A stretch of DNA of 56,887 nucleotides from Terriglobia bacterium (GCA_020073565.1 JAIQEY010000041.1:1-56887), one strand, 5' to 3'. Shown: positions 15,680 to 25,535, counted from the stretch's first letter. Notes: generated by a model from the letters alone, not told the origin. Program-made: numbers and translations.

Positions 15680-17059
15680 TTACCAGCAGATTCCTTCGTA
15701 ACTCTTTGCGCCTTCTGGACGCCGCGCCGGGTCCAGGTGGATGAGGTCAATCACAATCTGGTCGGGACGAAGGTATTTGGCCAACTGATCTTTGCTGGCC
15801 GACTTGTTGCCCAGAATCACAACTTCGGCTGCGCGCAACACGCCTTCGAGATCCGCGGAAAGCACCGATCCGATATGCGGAATCACCTCCTCGATGTACT
15901 GGCGATTCGCACCCGCCAGGCGCCCGAGCGACACGTCTTCATCCCACACAAGCACTTCGAGGCCTTCTCCCAGGAGGCGCTTGATCAACTGCACCTGCGG
16001 GCTCTCGCGCAGATCGTCGGTGCCCGCCTTGAAGCTCAGGCCCAGTTGCGCAATTTTCTTCTTGCCCGTACTCAGCACCATGTCCACGGCACGGTCCACA
16101 TGCTCGGCATTGCTCGGCATCAGCGACTCCAGCAGTGGCAGCTTCAGATCCAGTTCTTTCGCTTTATAGGTGATCGCGCGCAGATCTTTCGGCAGGCAGG
16201 AACCGCCGAACGCAAATCCCGGAGAAAGGTACGCCGGAGAAATGTTCAGCTTCGTGTCGGAGGTGAAAATTTTTGTGACCGCCTGCGCATCCACCCCGAG
16301 ATGCTTGCACATGGTTCCCATCTCGTTGGCGAAGCCGACTTTCAGCGCGTGGTAGCAGTTGGAGAAGTACTTGACCATCTCGGCGACCGGGATGGTCGTC
16401 TCGTAGAGCGTTCCGGGCGTGCTCTGGTAGAGTTCGCGAAGCGGCGCGAGATGGTTCGTGTCGCTCGCCCCAAGAATGGTGTACGGCGGATTCAGGAAGT
16501 CGGCGACCGCACTGCCTTCGCGCATGAACTCCGGGTTGTAGCAAACCGTGAAGTCTTGGCCGCACTTCTTCCCGCTTTCTCGTTCGAGAATCGGCAAGAC
16601 GACCGTTTCTGTCGTGCCGGGCAGTACCGTGCTGCGCAGCACAAACACGTGTGGCGAGTTTTTTTGACGGATAGCGGCGCCGATTTCTTTGGCGACGTTC
16701 TCGATGTGGCGGAGATCGAGCTTCCCGTTTTTCAGGCTCGGCGTGCCCACGCACACAAACGATACTTCGGAATTCAGCACCGCCTCGATCGCGTCGGTGG
16801 TGGCATGCAAACGACACGCCTGGTTGGCTTCCGCAACCAGTTCGCTCATGCGAGCTTCGATGATCGGGGTGCGGCCCGAGTCCAGCATTTCAACCTTGGC
16901 GCGGCTCACGTCCACGCCAATGACCTTGTGGCCCATGGACGCGAAACACGCGGCCGATACCGACCCGACGTATCCCAACCCGAAGATACTGACCGACAAG
17001 CTCAATCCGATTCTCCTCAGCCGTCTGGGCTGCAGGAACCAGAGCAACCCGCTCTCCAT
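15680..17059 (-). CDS. UDP/GDP-sugar dehydrogenase, GDP-mannose 6-dehydrogenase-like
   Basis: A 459-residue NAD-dependent four-electron sugar dehydrogenase. The N-terminal Rossmann motif SIFGLGYVGSVSAAC is at 24-38, the middle domain has YNPEFMREGSAV, and the active-site Cys288 sits in GFAFGGSCLPKDLR. The order and spacing (HALKVGFANEMG, GLSFKAGTDDLRESP, VLVWDEDV) are closest to AlgD-type GDP-mannose dehydrogenases, so the product is probably a uronate nucleotide. The only ATG is at 17059; TTG codons about 18-20 residues in, nearer the Rossmann strand, could be the real start. TATAAT at 17089-17084 precedes the ATG. Confidence 0.85.
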   Translation of the reverse strand: MESGLLWFLQPRRLRRIGLSLSVSIFGLGYVGSVSAACFASMGHKVIGVDVSRAKVEMLDSGRTPIIEARMSELVAEANQACRLHATTDAIEAVLNSEVSFVCVGTPSLKNGKLDLRHIENVAKEIGAAIRQKNSPHVFVLRSTVLPGTTETVVLPILERESGKKCGQDFTVCYNPEFMREGSAVADFLNPPYTILGASDTNHLAPLRELYQSTPGTLYETTIPVAEMVKYFSNCYHALKVGFANEMGTMCKHLGVDAQAVTKIFTSDTKLNISPAYLSPGFAFGGSCLPKDLRAITYKAKELDLKLPLLESLMPSNAEHVDRAVDMVLSTGKKKIAQLGLSFKAGTDDLRESPQVQLIKRLLGEGLEVLVWDEDVSLGRLAGANRQYIEEVIPHIGSVLSADLEGVLRAAEVVILGNKSASKDQLAKYLRPDQIVIDLIHLDPARRPEGAKSYEGICW

Positions 17060-17083
17060 CGACGGCCCGCGCGACCTGAGAAA

Positions 17084-17089
17084 ATTATA
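17084..17089 (-). promoter_or_regulatory. -10 element for the sugar dehydrogenase/FemAB pair
   Basis: A TATAAT on the minus strand ends 24 bp before ATG 17059. No convincing -35 box lies at 16-18 bp. The remaining 17090-17413 spacer to the divergent lyase gene shows no other signal I can support. Confidence 0.4.
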
Positions 17090-17413
17090 GCAACACTTGC
17101 ATTTTCAACACGTTACAGACTATCCTGAAAATCCTCTTTAGTCCAGCCCCACCGGGATGGCAAAGAGTGGACAAGTTTTTCTACTCAAGTGGAACAGCCG
17201 TGGGTCAAATTGGAGGTACCGAAATCCTAACCCGCCGGCTTCGCGTACCAAGGCCTTGACGAGACAGCGACTTACCAGAGTTGCCGAACTCACTCTTCCC
17301 CGCGAACATGGAAGTTGCCGTGCGGGCCAGACTGACATGTAAGTTTGGCTTGGGTGCTCCAGGGCATCCGGTTGGCAAGACCGGTCTTCTTCGCATGTAA
17401 GATAGGAAAATCT

Positions 17414-19804
17414 GTGACCTCACGGTGGCACAACAAGCTGGCACGCGTCTCTCAAATGGACTGGGAAGAAATACGCACGCGTGTCGGGCAGGAGGTTCAC
17501 AAGCGCAGCGACCTCGTTCGGCACCGTATGGGTATGCGGCCGGGGACGATTCGGCTGAACGCATCGGCGACCCAGAACGGGCAATTCTTTTTCACTCGCG
17601 GTGAGGCTGCGGAGCGCGCGCAGTTGCTGCTTCGTCATCTTCCAAACGAAGCTGCGGAGATTGTGCGCGAGGCAGACGAGATCTGCCAGCATCGTTTTCG
17701 TCTGCTCGGATACGACAATCTCGATTACGGCCCCGAGATCGACTGGCATCTGGACCGCGTGCACCGGAAGCGCGCGCCGCTAGATCCCTGGTTCAAGATT
17801 CCTTTTCTTGAGTTCGCGCTGGTCGGCGACCACAAAGTTATTTGGGAACTGAACCGCCATCAGCATTTGGTGACGCTCGCAAAGGCCTGGCTGCTGACGA
17901 AGGACCAGCAGTACGTCCGCGAATTGATTGCGCAGTGGAGCAGTTGGAGGCAGGCCAATCCTTACCCGCTGGGCATCAACTGGGGCAGCACGCTGGAAAT
18001 CGCTTTTCGCAGTTTGTCGTGGATGTGGGTGGACCACCTGCTCGCAGACGCGCCGCAGTATGCCGGGTTCCGCGCGGACATTTTGCCGGTGCTGGCATTC
18101 CACGGACGTTACATCGAGCGGTATCTATCCACGTATTTTTCTCCCAACACGCACCTGCTGGGCGAAGCGCTGGCTTTGTTCTTTCTCGGAACTCTGTATC
18201 CGCAAATGCCGCGTGCCTCGCGTTGGAAACAATCGGGATGGAACATCGTTCTGTATGAACAGGAGCGGCAGGTTCGGGCGGATGGCGTTTACTTCGAGCA
18301 GTCCCTCTACTACCACGTTTATGCGCTCGACTTCTTCCTGTATGCGCGCCTCCTCGCAGCTGAGAACGACGTTAACATTCCTGCTGCCTACGACGGAGTT
18401 TTGCTACGGATGCTGAATGTCGTTGAGGCACTCGCCCAGGCTGGTCCAGCGGAAGGTTTCGGAGATGACGATGGCGGACGCTTGTTCAATCCGCGGCGCA
18501 ACCACACCGGGCACATGACCGATCCGCTGGCCATTGGCGCTCTCGCGTACCACCGTGACGATCTAGCCGCAGCGCGCCTGACCGAAGAATCCATCTGGCT
18601 GTTTGGAGAACACGCGGTCGCGGAATTCGTGGAGAAGGACAAGCCCGCGCTGCAATCGGCTGCGTTCCCTGATGGCGGTCTTTATGTGCTGGCGGACTCG
18701 GAGCCATGCGCACAGGCAATGGTGATCGATGCGGGTCCGCACGGTGCGGGCCGATGTGGCCACGGCCATGCCGATGCGCTCAGCGTGCGCTTGACCATGA
18801 ATGGAGCGCGCTGGCTGGTGGACTCGGGCAGCGGCGTCTATATTTCGTCCGATCCGGCCGATCGCAACACGTTCCGCGGCACCTCGGCGCACAACACCAT
18901 GCGCGTGGACGGCGTGGATCAGGCCGTTCCCGATGAGCCATTTTCCTGGACCGACATTCCGACCACGCGCTCCGAGAACTGGGTGGCTGGGAAGACTTTC
19001 ACTTATTTTGCAGGTAGTCACAACGGATATTCACGGCTCACGGATCCGGTGACGCATCGGCGCTGCCTCCTCCGCGTGAACGGCACACTGGGACTGGTGC
19101 GCGATGTTGCGTTGGGCTGTGCCGAACACGATTTGGAAATTCGATGGCATTTCGCCCATGATGTCTCTCTGCGGGAAGGTGGCGCGAGAGAGTTGGTTGC
19201 GTCGAGGCTCGACGCGACGGCAGAGCCATCGTTGCACTTGATCGTTCCCGAACAGACGACATGGAAAACGGAGATTACGCGAAGCCTGCTTTCTCCCGCG
19301 TACGGGCGGCTACAGCCCGCGCCGGTGGCGCGATGTGAAGCACGGGTCAAGCTCCCAGCGGAGATTGCGACGGTTCTGATCGCGCAACCCAACGGCGTGG
19401 GCGTGGACCACGGGCGGCGACTGGCCAGCATGCAGCACGCGGCCGTGCATGTATATGAACTCCAGGATAAGAATGAAAGCCACGGATTTTTCTTTGCGCT
19501 CGACAAGCAGCCGTGGAGTTTTGGTCCGTGGTCCTCCGACGCCGAGGTATTGTACTGCCGCATCCGCGAAGAGAAAATCGTCCAGCTGATCGCCGTCGGC
19601 GGAAGCGCCGTGGCATGGCAGGGAAAGCAACTGCTGAGGGCGACCAAGCCAGCTGCATATTTCGAGTGGCGCAAACCGGATGGACTAATGAACGCAGAAC
19701 CCGAGCCCTTTTCGCTTTCGCCCCTGTTTCAAGAGCTGACTGGCGTGCGCCCGGCTTCCGAAACCTCCAACACGACTTCTTCTTCCTACGCGGAGAAACA
19801 TTAA
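17414..19804 (+). CDS. Heparinase II/III-like (alginate lyase) family protein
   Basis: A 796-residue protein. An N-terminal alpha/alpha toroid of about 330 residues is followed by a beta-sandwich heparinase II/III domain (about 410-620). Conserved blocks are YFSPNTHLLGEALAL, EQSLYYHVYALDF, GFGDDDGGRLFN and GHGHADALSVRL-x-NG, with the expected Asn/His, Tyr and His catalytic candidates. The family cleaves uronate-containing polysaccharides by beta-elimination. No signal peptide is evident, so it may act in the cytoplasm or be membrane-associated. GTG 17414 is chosen: it follows AGGA by seven bases and gives the usual short basic N-terminus. The stop abuts the AsnB start directly. Confidence 0.85.
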   Translation: MTSRWHNKLARVSQMDWEEIRTRVGQEVHKRSDLVRHRMGMRPGTIRLNASATQNGQFFFTRGEAAERAQLLLRHLPNEAAEIVREADEICQHRFRLLGYDNLDYGPEIDWHLDRVHRKRAPLDPWFKIPFLEFALVGDHKVIWELNRHQHLVTLAKAWLLTKDQQYVRELIAQWSSWRQANPYPLGINWGSTLEIAFRSLSWMWVDHLLADAPQYAGFRADILPVLAFHGRYIERYLSTYFSPNTHLLGEALALFFLGTLYPQMPRASRWKQSGWNIVLYEQERQVRADGVYFEQSLYYHVYALDFFLYARLLAAENDVNIPAAYDGVLLRMLNVVEALAQAGPAEGFGDDDGGRLFNPRRNHTGHMTDPLAIGALAYHRDDLAAARLTEESIWLFGEHAVAEFVEKDKPALQSAAFPDGGLYVLADSEPCAQAMVIDAGPHGAGRCGHGHADALSVRLTMNGARWLVDSGSGVYISSDPADRNTFRGTSAHNTMRVDGVDQAVPDEPFSWTDIPTTRSENWVAGKTFTYFAGSHNGYSRLTDPVTHRRCLLRVNGTLGLVRDVALGCAEHDLEIRWHFAHDVSLREGGARELVASRLDATAEPSLHLIVPEQTTWKTEITRSLLSPAYGRLQPAPVARCEARVKLPAEIATVLIAQPNGVGVDHGRRLASMQHAAVHVYELQDKNESHGFFFALDKQPWSFGPWSSDAEVLYCRIREEKIVQLIAVGGSAVAWQGKQLLRATKPAAYFEWRKPDGLMNAEPEPFSLSPLFQELTGVRPASETSNTTSSSYAEKH

Positions 19805-21757
19805 ATGTGTGGAATCACCGGGATTCTTGAATTTGGCCGGGACATGCGGGCGAGCGCCAACGCGCTGCGCGAGATGTGCCGCGTGATGACGCATCGTGGG
19901 CCCGACGACGAAGGCTTCTACACCGACGGCTGCCTCGGCATTGGCATGCGACGGTTGAGCATTGTCGATCTTGAAACCGGTCACCAGCCAATCTCGAATG
20001 AAGACGGGTCGCTGTGGATTGTATTCAACGGCGAGATCTACAACCACCTGGCGCTGCGCGATCAACTGATTGCGCGCGGGCACTCCTACAGCACCCACAG
20101 CGATACGGAAACGATCATTCACCTGTTCGAAGAATATGGTGCGGATTGCGTGCAGCATCTGCGTGGCATGTTCGCGTTTGCGATCTGGAATCGCAACAAG
20201 AAGACGCTATTCATCGCGCGCGACCGGCTGGGGATCAAGCCGCTCTACTACAAGCTGACACCGGAGCGGTTGCTGTTCGGGTCCGAGATCAAGGTGGTGC
20301 TGGCGCATGGCGGCATTCGTCCGGAGTTCAACCGCGCCGCGCTGCCGGAGTTTCTCGCGTTCGGGTATCTTTCGGGCGAAGAGAGTTTCTATGCAGGCAT
20401 TGGGAAGCTGCTGCCCGGGCACACGATGACGATTGGTCCGGACGGGAAACCCGAGATCCGGCAGTACTGGGACCTGGATGCGTCGAACCCGCATGAATCG
20501 CGCGACGAGAATTACTACGTTCGGAGTTATCGCGAGTTGCTGGAGGGCGCGGTCCAGAGCCACCTGATGAGCGACGTTCCGCTGGGTGTGTTCCTGAGCG
20601 GGGGCCTCGATTCAAGCGCTGTCGCTGCGTTGATGACCAGGATTCGCCGCGAACCGATCGAGACCTTTTCGGTCGGCTACCAGGAGCAGAGCTACAGCGA
20701 ACTTCCGTATGCACGCACGGTTGCTGATCACTTGAAGTCCCTTCACCACGAAGTCCTGATCAGCGAGCAGGATTTCTTCGGATCCCTGCCCCGCCTCATC
20801 TGGCATGAAGACGAGCCGATCGCGTGGCCGTCGAGCGTCGCACTCTACTTTGTGGCGAAACTCGCTCGCGAGCGCGTCACCGTCGTCCTGACGGGAGAAG
20901 GTAGCGACGAGACGCTTGCCGGCTACACCCGGTATGCTTTCACACTGAAGAACGCAGCGCTCGATCGCGTTTATCGCGGCGTGGTTCCCAGCTTTGCGCG
21001 GCGGCAACTGCGCCGCACTTTGGCAAATTCCTGGTTGATCGGGGCTACCATGCGCCGCAAGCTGGCGCATACCTTCCTGGCGCTCGATGGCGAATCCTGG
21101 TCCGAGCTCTACTTTGACAACTTCTTTTCTGCGTTCGGGAAGGGTGAGCAGTCTGGACTGTTGACCACCGATTTCGCCCGGCAATTTGCACCCGAGACTG
21201 CCTACCGCGCAGTGCTCAAGTACTGGGAGCAGTCTTCCGGGCCGTTGCTGCAGCGCCTGCTCTACACCGACATCAAGACATACCTGGTTGAACTGCTGAT
21301 GAAGCAGGACAACATGAGCATGGCTGCCTCCATCGAAAGCCGTGTGCCGTTTTTGGACCACGTGCTCGTCGAATTCGCCAGCCGCATCCCAGGCGAAGTT
21401 CAGCTCAGAGGCCTGGCGGGCAAACAGATTCTGAAGAAAGCGATGGAGGACCTGCTGCCACACTCCATCATTCATCGTCCGAAGCTCGGATTCCCGACGC
21501 CTTGGAGTGGCTGGCTGGCCGGATCGCGCCTCGACGGCATCGAGGCCATGCTGCTCGAGCCGCGCAGCCTGAATCGCGGATACTTCCGTCGGGAGCCGAT
21601 TCAAACGCTCTTCCACGAGCACCGCGCCAAGCACCGCGATAACTATGATCGCATCTGGAGACTCCTCAATCTGGAGTGGTGGCACCGGGTGTGCCTGGAA
21701 GGCGAGTCGCCGGCGGGTTCCGGGGAACCGGAATTACGACTGGCATCGACGCACTGA
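19805..21757 (+). CDS. asnB: Asparagine synthase-type amidotransferase (copy 2)
   Basis: A 650-residue amidotransferase with Cys2 (MCGITGI), HRGPDDEG, the PPi-binding loop SGGLDSS and TGEGSDETLAGY in place of the more common GDGGDELFAGY. Its ATG immediately follows the TAA of the lyase gene, so the two are translationally coupled. In exosortase-type loci two such paralogues often coexist and are thought to amidate sugar residues, here plausibly uronates made by the divergent dehydrogenase; that is inference. It ends 41 bp from the converging glycosyltransferase. Confidence 0.9.
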   Translation: MCGITGILEFGRDMRASANALREMCRVMTHRGPDDEGFYTDGCLGIGMRRLSIVDLETGHQPISNEDGSLWIVFNGEIYNHLALRDQLIARGHSYSTHSDTETIIHLFEEYGADCVQHLRGMFAFAIWNRNKKTLFIARDRLGIKPLYYKLTPERLLFGSEIKVVLAHGGIRPEFNRAALPEFLAFGYLSGEESFYAGIGKLLPGHTMTIGPDGKPEIRQYWDLDASNPHESRDENYYVRSYRELLEGAVQSHLMSDVPLGVFLSGGLDSSAVAALMTRIRREPIETFSVGYQEQSYSELPYARTVADHLKSLHHEVLISEQDFFGSLPRLIWHEDEPIAWPSSVALYFVAKLARERVTVVLTGEGSDETLAGYTRYAFTLKNAALDRVYRGVVPSFARRQLRRTLANSWLIGATMRRKLAHTFLALDGESWSELYFDNFFSAFGKGEQSGLLTTDFARQFAPETAYRAVLKYWEQSSGPLLQRLLYTDIKTYLVELLMKQDNMSMAASIESRVPFLDHVLVEFASRIPGEVQLRGLAGKQILKKAMEDLLPHSIIHRPKLGFPTPWSGWLAGSRLDGIEAMLLEPRSLNRGYFRREPIQTLFHEHRAKHRDNYDRIWRLLNLEWWHRVCLEGESPAGSGEPELRLASTH

Positions 21758-21789
21758 CGTGCGATGCAGCGGCGCTGGCCGCGAACATC

Positions 21790-21853
21790 CTCTCCTCTTC
21801 ATGCTGTGCGGACTGGAACCGCGTTCTCCGCAGAAGACCGTTTCTCCACTACC
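21790..21853 (-). repeat. Glycosyltransferase 3' end and remnant junction (copy B)
   Basis: Counterpart of 9790-9853. Here the segment encodes the genuine C-terminus of the glycosyltransferase (KRSSAENAVPVRTA, stop at 21799-21801). Beyond the stop, GAGAGGA and a GCGGCC...-type sequence line up with the ribosome-binding site and first codons of the ligase at 9782, but no ligase gene follows. Confidence 0.55.
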
Positions 21854-23037
21854 GACCGCAGAATTCCACTGAACCGCTCGCCGATCGCCGCCCAGTCGTA
21901 CTGGGCCGCGGTCTCCGCTGCCGCCTTTTCATAGCGGCGGCGCAGTTCGCGGTCTGTTAACAGCATGATCACAGCATGAGCGAACGACTTGCTGTCGTCG
22001 GCGAGCATGATGTCGCGGCCGTGACGCACATCCAGACCTTCGGCGCCCACCGTGGTTGAGACGACGGCCTTCGCTGTCGCCATCGCTTCGTAAATCTTGA
22101 GTCGCGTTCCGCCACCAATCCGCAAGGGCACAACGACCACGGCCGACTGCCGCAAATGCTCCACCACCGAGGGCACGCGGCCGGTTACTTCGACCGAATC
22201 CGAAGCCCGTTTCTGCACCCGGCGGTCTGGGTTGCGGCCCACGATGCGCAACCGGGCTTCCGGCACCTCCGCCCGGATATCCGGCCAGATCTCGCGGCAG
22301 AAATACTCCACGCCGTCCACGTTCGGCTCCCAATCCATGGCGCCGACAAAGCTGACCACCGAGCCCGGTTCCTTCCCATCCGGGTCTGGCCGGTACTGTC
22401 CCAGGTCCACACCGGTTGGCACCACCGAGACACGGTCAGAACCCACCCACTGCGTCATAAGCGCGCGGTCATTTTCCGAGACAGCAATCACATGATGGAA
22501 TTTACGGACTGCGACCTGTTCGTAGCGCAGCATTTTGCGGAATTCCAACTGGTACATCATTTTCTTCGCCGGATTCGCGGCCGTCCTGGCATGGCGGCGC
22601 CAGATTTCGCTTTCGACGTTGTGCTGAAAAAGCACACTGGGAGTGGTCAGGCGTCCGGGAAAGTTGACGGCGGCGTCGAGGAAGTCGCAGACGGCGACGT
22701 CGAAACGCTGCTCGCGGAACCAGGTGCGAAGCTGGTCCTGTACTTTGAAACAGGCAAAGCGACTGACGGCGTAGGGCGCCGGCACGGTCAGGTGAGCCAG
22801 ATAGTCGAGGCCGTGGGCGATTCTGGAGAGTTCGCGCTTGCCCGTGCACACGGCGACCGAGCCAGGCAGGTGCTGTTGCAGTTCGCGCTCGTAACCGTCG
22901 TCGGGCTGGCCTCCGTAATACGAGTAAAACGTAAGCTCGTGGTGCGAGGCGAGATACCGCAAGGCGTGGTACGTACGGATATTGCCGCCGCTATGCACGG
23001 GCAAAAGCTTATCGGCTTTGACCCAGAGGACTCTCAT
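21799..23037 (-). CDS. Glycosyltransferase GT4, first-sugar-transferase type of exosortase loci
   Basis: A 412-residue GT4 enzyme. The N-terminus VLWVKADKLLPVHSGGNIR and the internal LFQHNVESEIWRR match the Stp1-like glycosyltransferases of PEP-CTERM/EpsH loci as I know them. The C-terminal domain shows VVSFVGAMDWEPNVDGV, PEARLRIVGRNP and GGGTRLKIYEAMATAKAVVST. It adds a sugar to the lipid-linked repeat unit. It is the last gene of the leftward operon from 32054, six bp after the GT2 gene, and its 3' end is partly duplicated at 9.8 kb. Confidence 0.85.
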   Translation of the reverse strand: MRVLWVKADKLLPVHSGGNIRTYHALRYLASHHELTFYSYYGGQPDDGYERELQQHLPGSVAVCTGKRELSRIAHGLDYLAHLTVPAPYAVSRFACFKVQDQLRTWFREQRFDVAVCDFLDAAVNFPGRLTTPSVLFQHNVESEIWRRHARTAANPAKKMMYQLEFRKMLRYEQVAVRKFHHVIAVSENDRALMTQWVGSDRVSVVPTGVDLGQYRPDPDGKEPGSVVSFVGAMDWEPNVDGVEYFCREIWPDIRAEVPEARLRIVGRNPDRRVQKRASDSVEVTGRVPSVVEHLRQSAVVVVPLRIGGGTRLKIYEAMATAKAVVSTTVGAEGLDVRHGRDIMLADDSKSFAHAVIMLLTDRELRRRYEKAAAETAAQYDWAAIGERFSGILRSVVEKRSSAENAVPVRTA

Positions 23038-23043
23038 ACCCGG

Positions 23044-24165
23044 TCACCGGACCCAAACCGCCTTTCTGCCAGTGACAAAGTTGATGAAGGCCACCACGGC
23101 GGCACAATTGAGGACAACGAAGGTGCGCGCGGGATCGGCGATGCGCGCGAGCGGACCGATCCTTACTCCCGCGATCGCCAGCACGCTCAAGGCGTAAAAA
23201 GCGAGTTGCGCGATGAGGGCGGCACGATAGAGCGGCTCGGACAGGAACAGTGAGGCCAGCAGCAGCGCGAGTAGTGCGAATGGTACGGCCAGGCGCGAGA
23301 GCTTGTGGCTGATGAATTCAATGCGGATCGGGTTTTTCGAGCTGAGCAGCCAGGGCGCAAGCTGCAAAAGTTGGTAGTTGCCGCTGAGGGTGCGGACTTT
23401 GCGCGCGAACTCGCGGCTCTCGCCCAGGTCGGGCGAATCCCAGGCGCGGGCGCGCGGGTCGAAAATCACACGCGCTCCTTGGCGCACGATCTGCATGGGC
23501 AATAGGACATCATCGAGGATGGTGCCGTCGGGCAGAGGCTCGATCAGGCTGCGGCGGGCGCAATAGATCGCGCCCGTGGCCCCGGCCACGGATCCGGAAG
23601 CGGATTCCAGATCACGAATCTTCTTTTCGACGCGCCAGTACAAGCCCATTCCCTTCCCCGTTTCGCCCGTCGCTGGGTCGCCTAACATCAGTTCGCCGCT
23701 GGCTGCGCCGACGTCAGGATCGGCGAAGTTTTCGACCAGCAGACGCAACGCCTCGGGTTCGATCTGCTGGCGAGCGTCGGTGAACAAGAGCACTTCCCCG
23801 CTCGCAAGTTGCACCGCGTCGTTCAATCCGGCTGCCTTGCCTTGCGATACCGGCTTCACGAGCGTGCGCACGCGCCCGCCGCGCGCAAACTGCTCGAGAA
23901 TTGCACCCGTGCCATCGCTCGAACCGTCGCAGACCGCCACGACCTCGAGCTTGCCTTCCGGGTAGTCGAGCGAAAGCAGGTTTTCCAGCTTGCGAGCGAC
24001 GGTTGCCTCCTCGTTACGCACGACCATCACTGCCGACACCGCCGGTTCCTCGTGGCTCCGGCGAACTGGGCGCGGCGACCACCGGCTGCGCAGCCACAAC
24101 CACACGGGGTACCCGAGGTATGAGTATCCAATCCAGGCGGCGGCAATCCAGAACATCCATTTCAT
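23044..24165 (-). CDS. Membrane glycosyltransferase, GT2 family
   Basis: A 373-residue GT2 protein starting MKWMFWIAAAWIGYSYLGYP. It has one N-terminal hydrophobic segment, a GT-A domain with VVAVCDGSSDGT, LLFTDARQQI and a later ILDDVLLP motif (acid pairs for nucleotide sugar and metal), then two or three C-terminal membrane segments (about 295-360). This is the layout of processive-type membrane GT2 enzymes. ATG 24165 overlaps the upstream stop by ATGA. The open frame continues upstream only as a shadow of the sugar transferase gene. Confidence 0.85.
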   Translation of the reverse strand: MKWMFWIAAAWIGYSYLGYPVWLWLRSRWSPRPVRRSHEEPAVSAVMVVRNEEATVARKLENLLSLDYPEGKLEVVAVCDGSSDGTGAILEQFARGGRVRTLVKPVSQGKAAGLNDAVQLASGEVLLFTDARQQIEPEALRLLVENFADPDVGAASGELMLGDPATGETGKGMGLYWRVEKKIRDLESASGSVAGATGAIYCARRSLIEPLPDGTILDDVLLPMQIVRQGARVIFDPRARAWDSPDLGESREFARKVRTLSGNYQLLQLAPWLLSSKNPIRIEFISHKLSRLAVPFALLALLLASLFLSEPLYRAALIAQLAFYALSVLAIAGVRIGPLARIADPARTFVVLNCAAVVAFINFVTGRKAVWVR

Positions 24166-25535
24166 TGCGCGCCCCGGCGCAACAAAACGGTCTTGACGGT
24201 CAGGAACATGATCAGCAGATCCAGACCGATCGAAGCGTTCTTGATGTAGTACAGGTCGTACTGAAGCTTTTCGAGCGAGTCTTCCATCGTGCTGCCATAT
24301 TTGTACTTGACCTGCGCCCATCCGGTCAGACCAGGCCGAACCATGTGCCGTACACCGTAGTACGGAATCTCTTTCGACAGCTGCTCGATGAATTCGGGAC
24401 GTTCGGGTCGCGGCCCAACGAACGCCATGTCGCCTTTGAGTACACACCAGAGCTGCGGAATTTCGTCGAGGCGCGAGGAGCGGAGAAACTTTCCGACGCG
24501 GGTGACGCGGGGATCGTTGTCGCCCGCCCACGTCGGACCGCTGGCCGCCTCGGCATCCTGTCGCATGGTGCGAAACTTCACCACCTTGAAAACCCGCCCA
24601 CCCTTGCCGACGCGAGACTGCGTGTAAAACACGGGCCCCCGGGAATCGACCACGATCGCCAGAATGATCAATGGGACCAGCGGAGCCGCCAAGATCAGCC
24701 CAATCAGCGAGACTGTAATTGAGATCACGCGGCGAATCACGATAAACGGCACACTGCGGCGGAAGCCCTCACTGAACACGAGCCAGCTCGGGTAGAGATT
24801 GTCGACCTCGATTTTGCCGGAGATCTTCTCCAGCCAGGAGGTTGCCTCCTCAATCTTGACGCCCTGCATGCGCAGCTCGAGCAGTTCTTGCATCGGAATG
24901 GTGCCGCGACGGTCGGGCATGGCCACGATGACGCGGTGGACTCTCTGCTTCTTCGCCACTTCCATCAGGTGAGCAGCAACCGATTCGCGCGTTACTGCAC
25001 CTTCGAGTTTTCCCGTCCAACTCGCGACCTCGACGCCGATCGCTGGATCCTTGCGCAACCCCTGCACAACGCGCTGCGCACGCTCGCCCGTGCCCAGAAC
25101 ATAGACCCGCTCGACCAGGATCGGCAGCTGAACCAGCCAGCCGTAGCCGAGGCGCCATCCGAAAAGGGCAAAGGTCAGGATGATCAGGCCCAGCGCCGAC
25201 GAGCCGCCGCCCAGCAGATAGTCGGGACGAACATAGCTGATGCCGGCCATCACAAAGGCCAGCAGGCCCGGCACCATGAGCAAGCGAAAATAGAGTTCGC
25301 CCCTGGTATTCAACCGGGCGGTATCGTAGAGATCGAACCAGTGCGAGCACAGCAACACCACCCCGGTGACCACGAACAGCTTGATGTATCCGCCCTCGTA
25401 GTTCAGCACCAGATAACTATCTTCCCGAAGCTCGAGCACGGCCGCCAGCAGGAACGAGGTCCAAACGATGAGGGCCTCTCCTATCAGCAGAATGAGCGTT
25501 CGAATCGGGTAGTAGACATTGAAGAGCCGGATCAA
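24162..25535 (-). CDS. Polyprenyl-phosphate sugar-1-phosphate transferase, exosortase-locus type
   Basis: A 457-residue initiating transferase. Four to five membrane helices occupy the N-terminal 150 residues, followed by a Rossmann-like middle region (VYVLGTGERAQRVVQGL), a further membrane segment near 270-295 and the C-terminal bacterial sugar transferase domain with KVVKFRTMRQDAE, RLDEIPQLWCVLKGDMAFVG and PRPERPEF. The ending QVKYKYGSTMEDSLEKLQYD is typical of the PEP-CTERM-associated subfamily. It transfers the first sugar phosphate to undecaprenyl phosphate. It lies 19 bp after the tyrosine kinase. Confidence 0.9.
   Translation of the reverse strand: MIRLFNVYYPIRTLILLIGEALIVWTSFLLAAVLELREDSYLVLNYEGGYIKLFVVTGVVLLCSHWFDLYDTARLNTRGELYFRLLMVPGLLAFVMAGISYVRPDYLLGGGSSALGLIILTFALFGWRLGYGWLVQLPILVERVYVLGTGERAQRVVQGLRKDPAIGVEVASWTGKLEGAVTRESVAAHLMEVAKKQRVHRVIVAMPDRRGTIPMQELLELRMQGVKIEEATSWLEKISGKIEVDNLYPSWLVFSEGFRRSVPFIVIRRVISITVSLIGLILAAPLVPLIILAIVVDSRGPVFYTQSRVGKGGRVFKVVKFRTMRQDAEAASGPTWAGDNDPRVTRVGKFLRSSRLDEIPQLWCVLKGDMAFVGPRPERPEFIEQLSKEIPYYGVRHMVRPGLTGWAQVKYKYGSTMEDSLEKLQYDLYYIKNASIGLDLLIMFLTVKTVLLRRGAQ

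Noticed and set aside
24166..24531. Upstream extension of the GT2 frame
   Set aside because: Entirely antisense-like shadow of the sugar transferase reading frame; the ATGA overlap at 24162-24165 gives a natural start.
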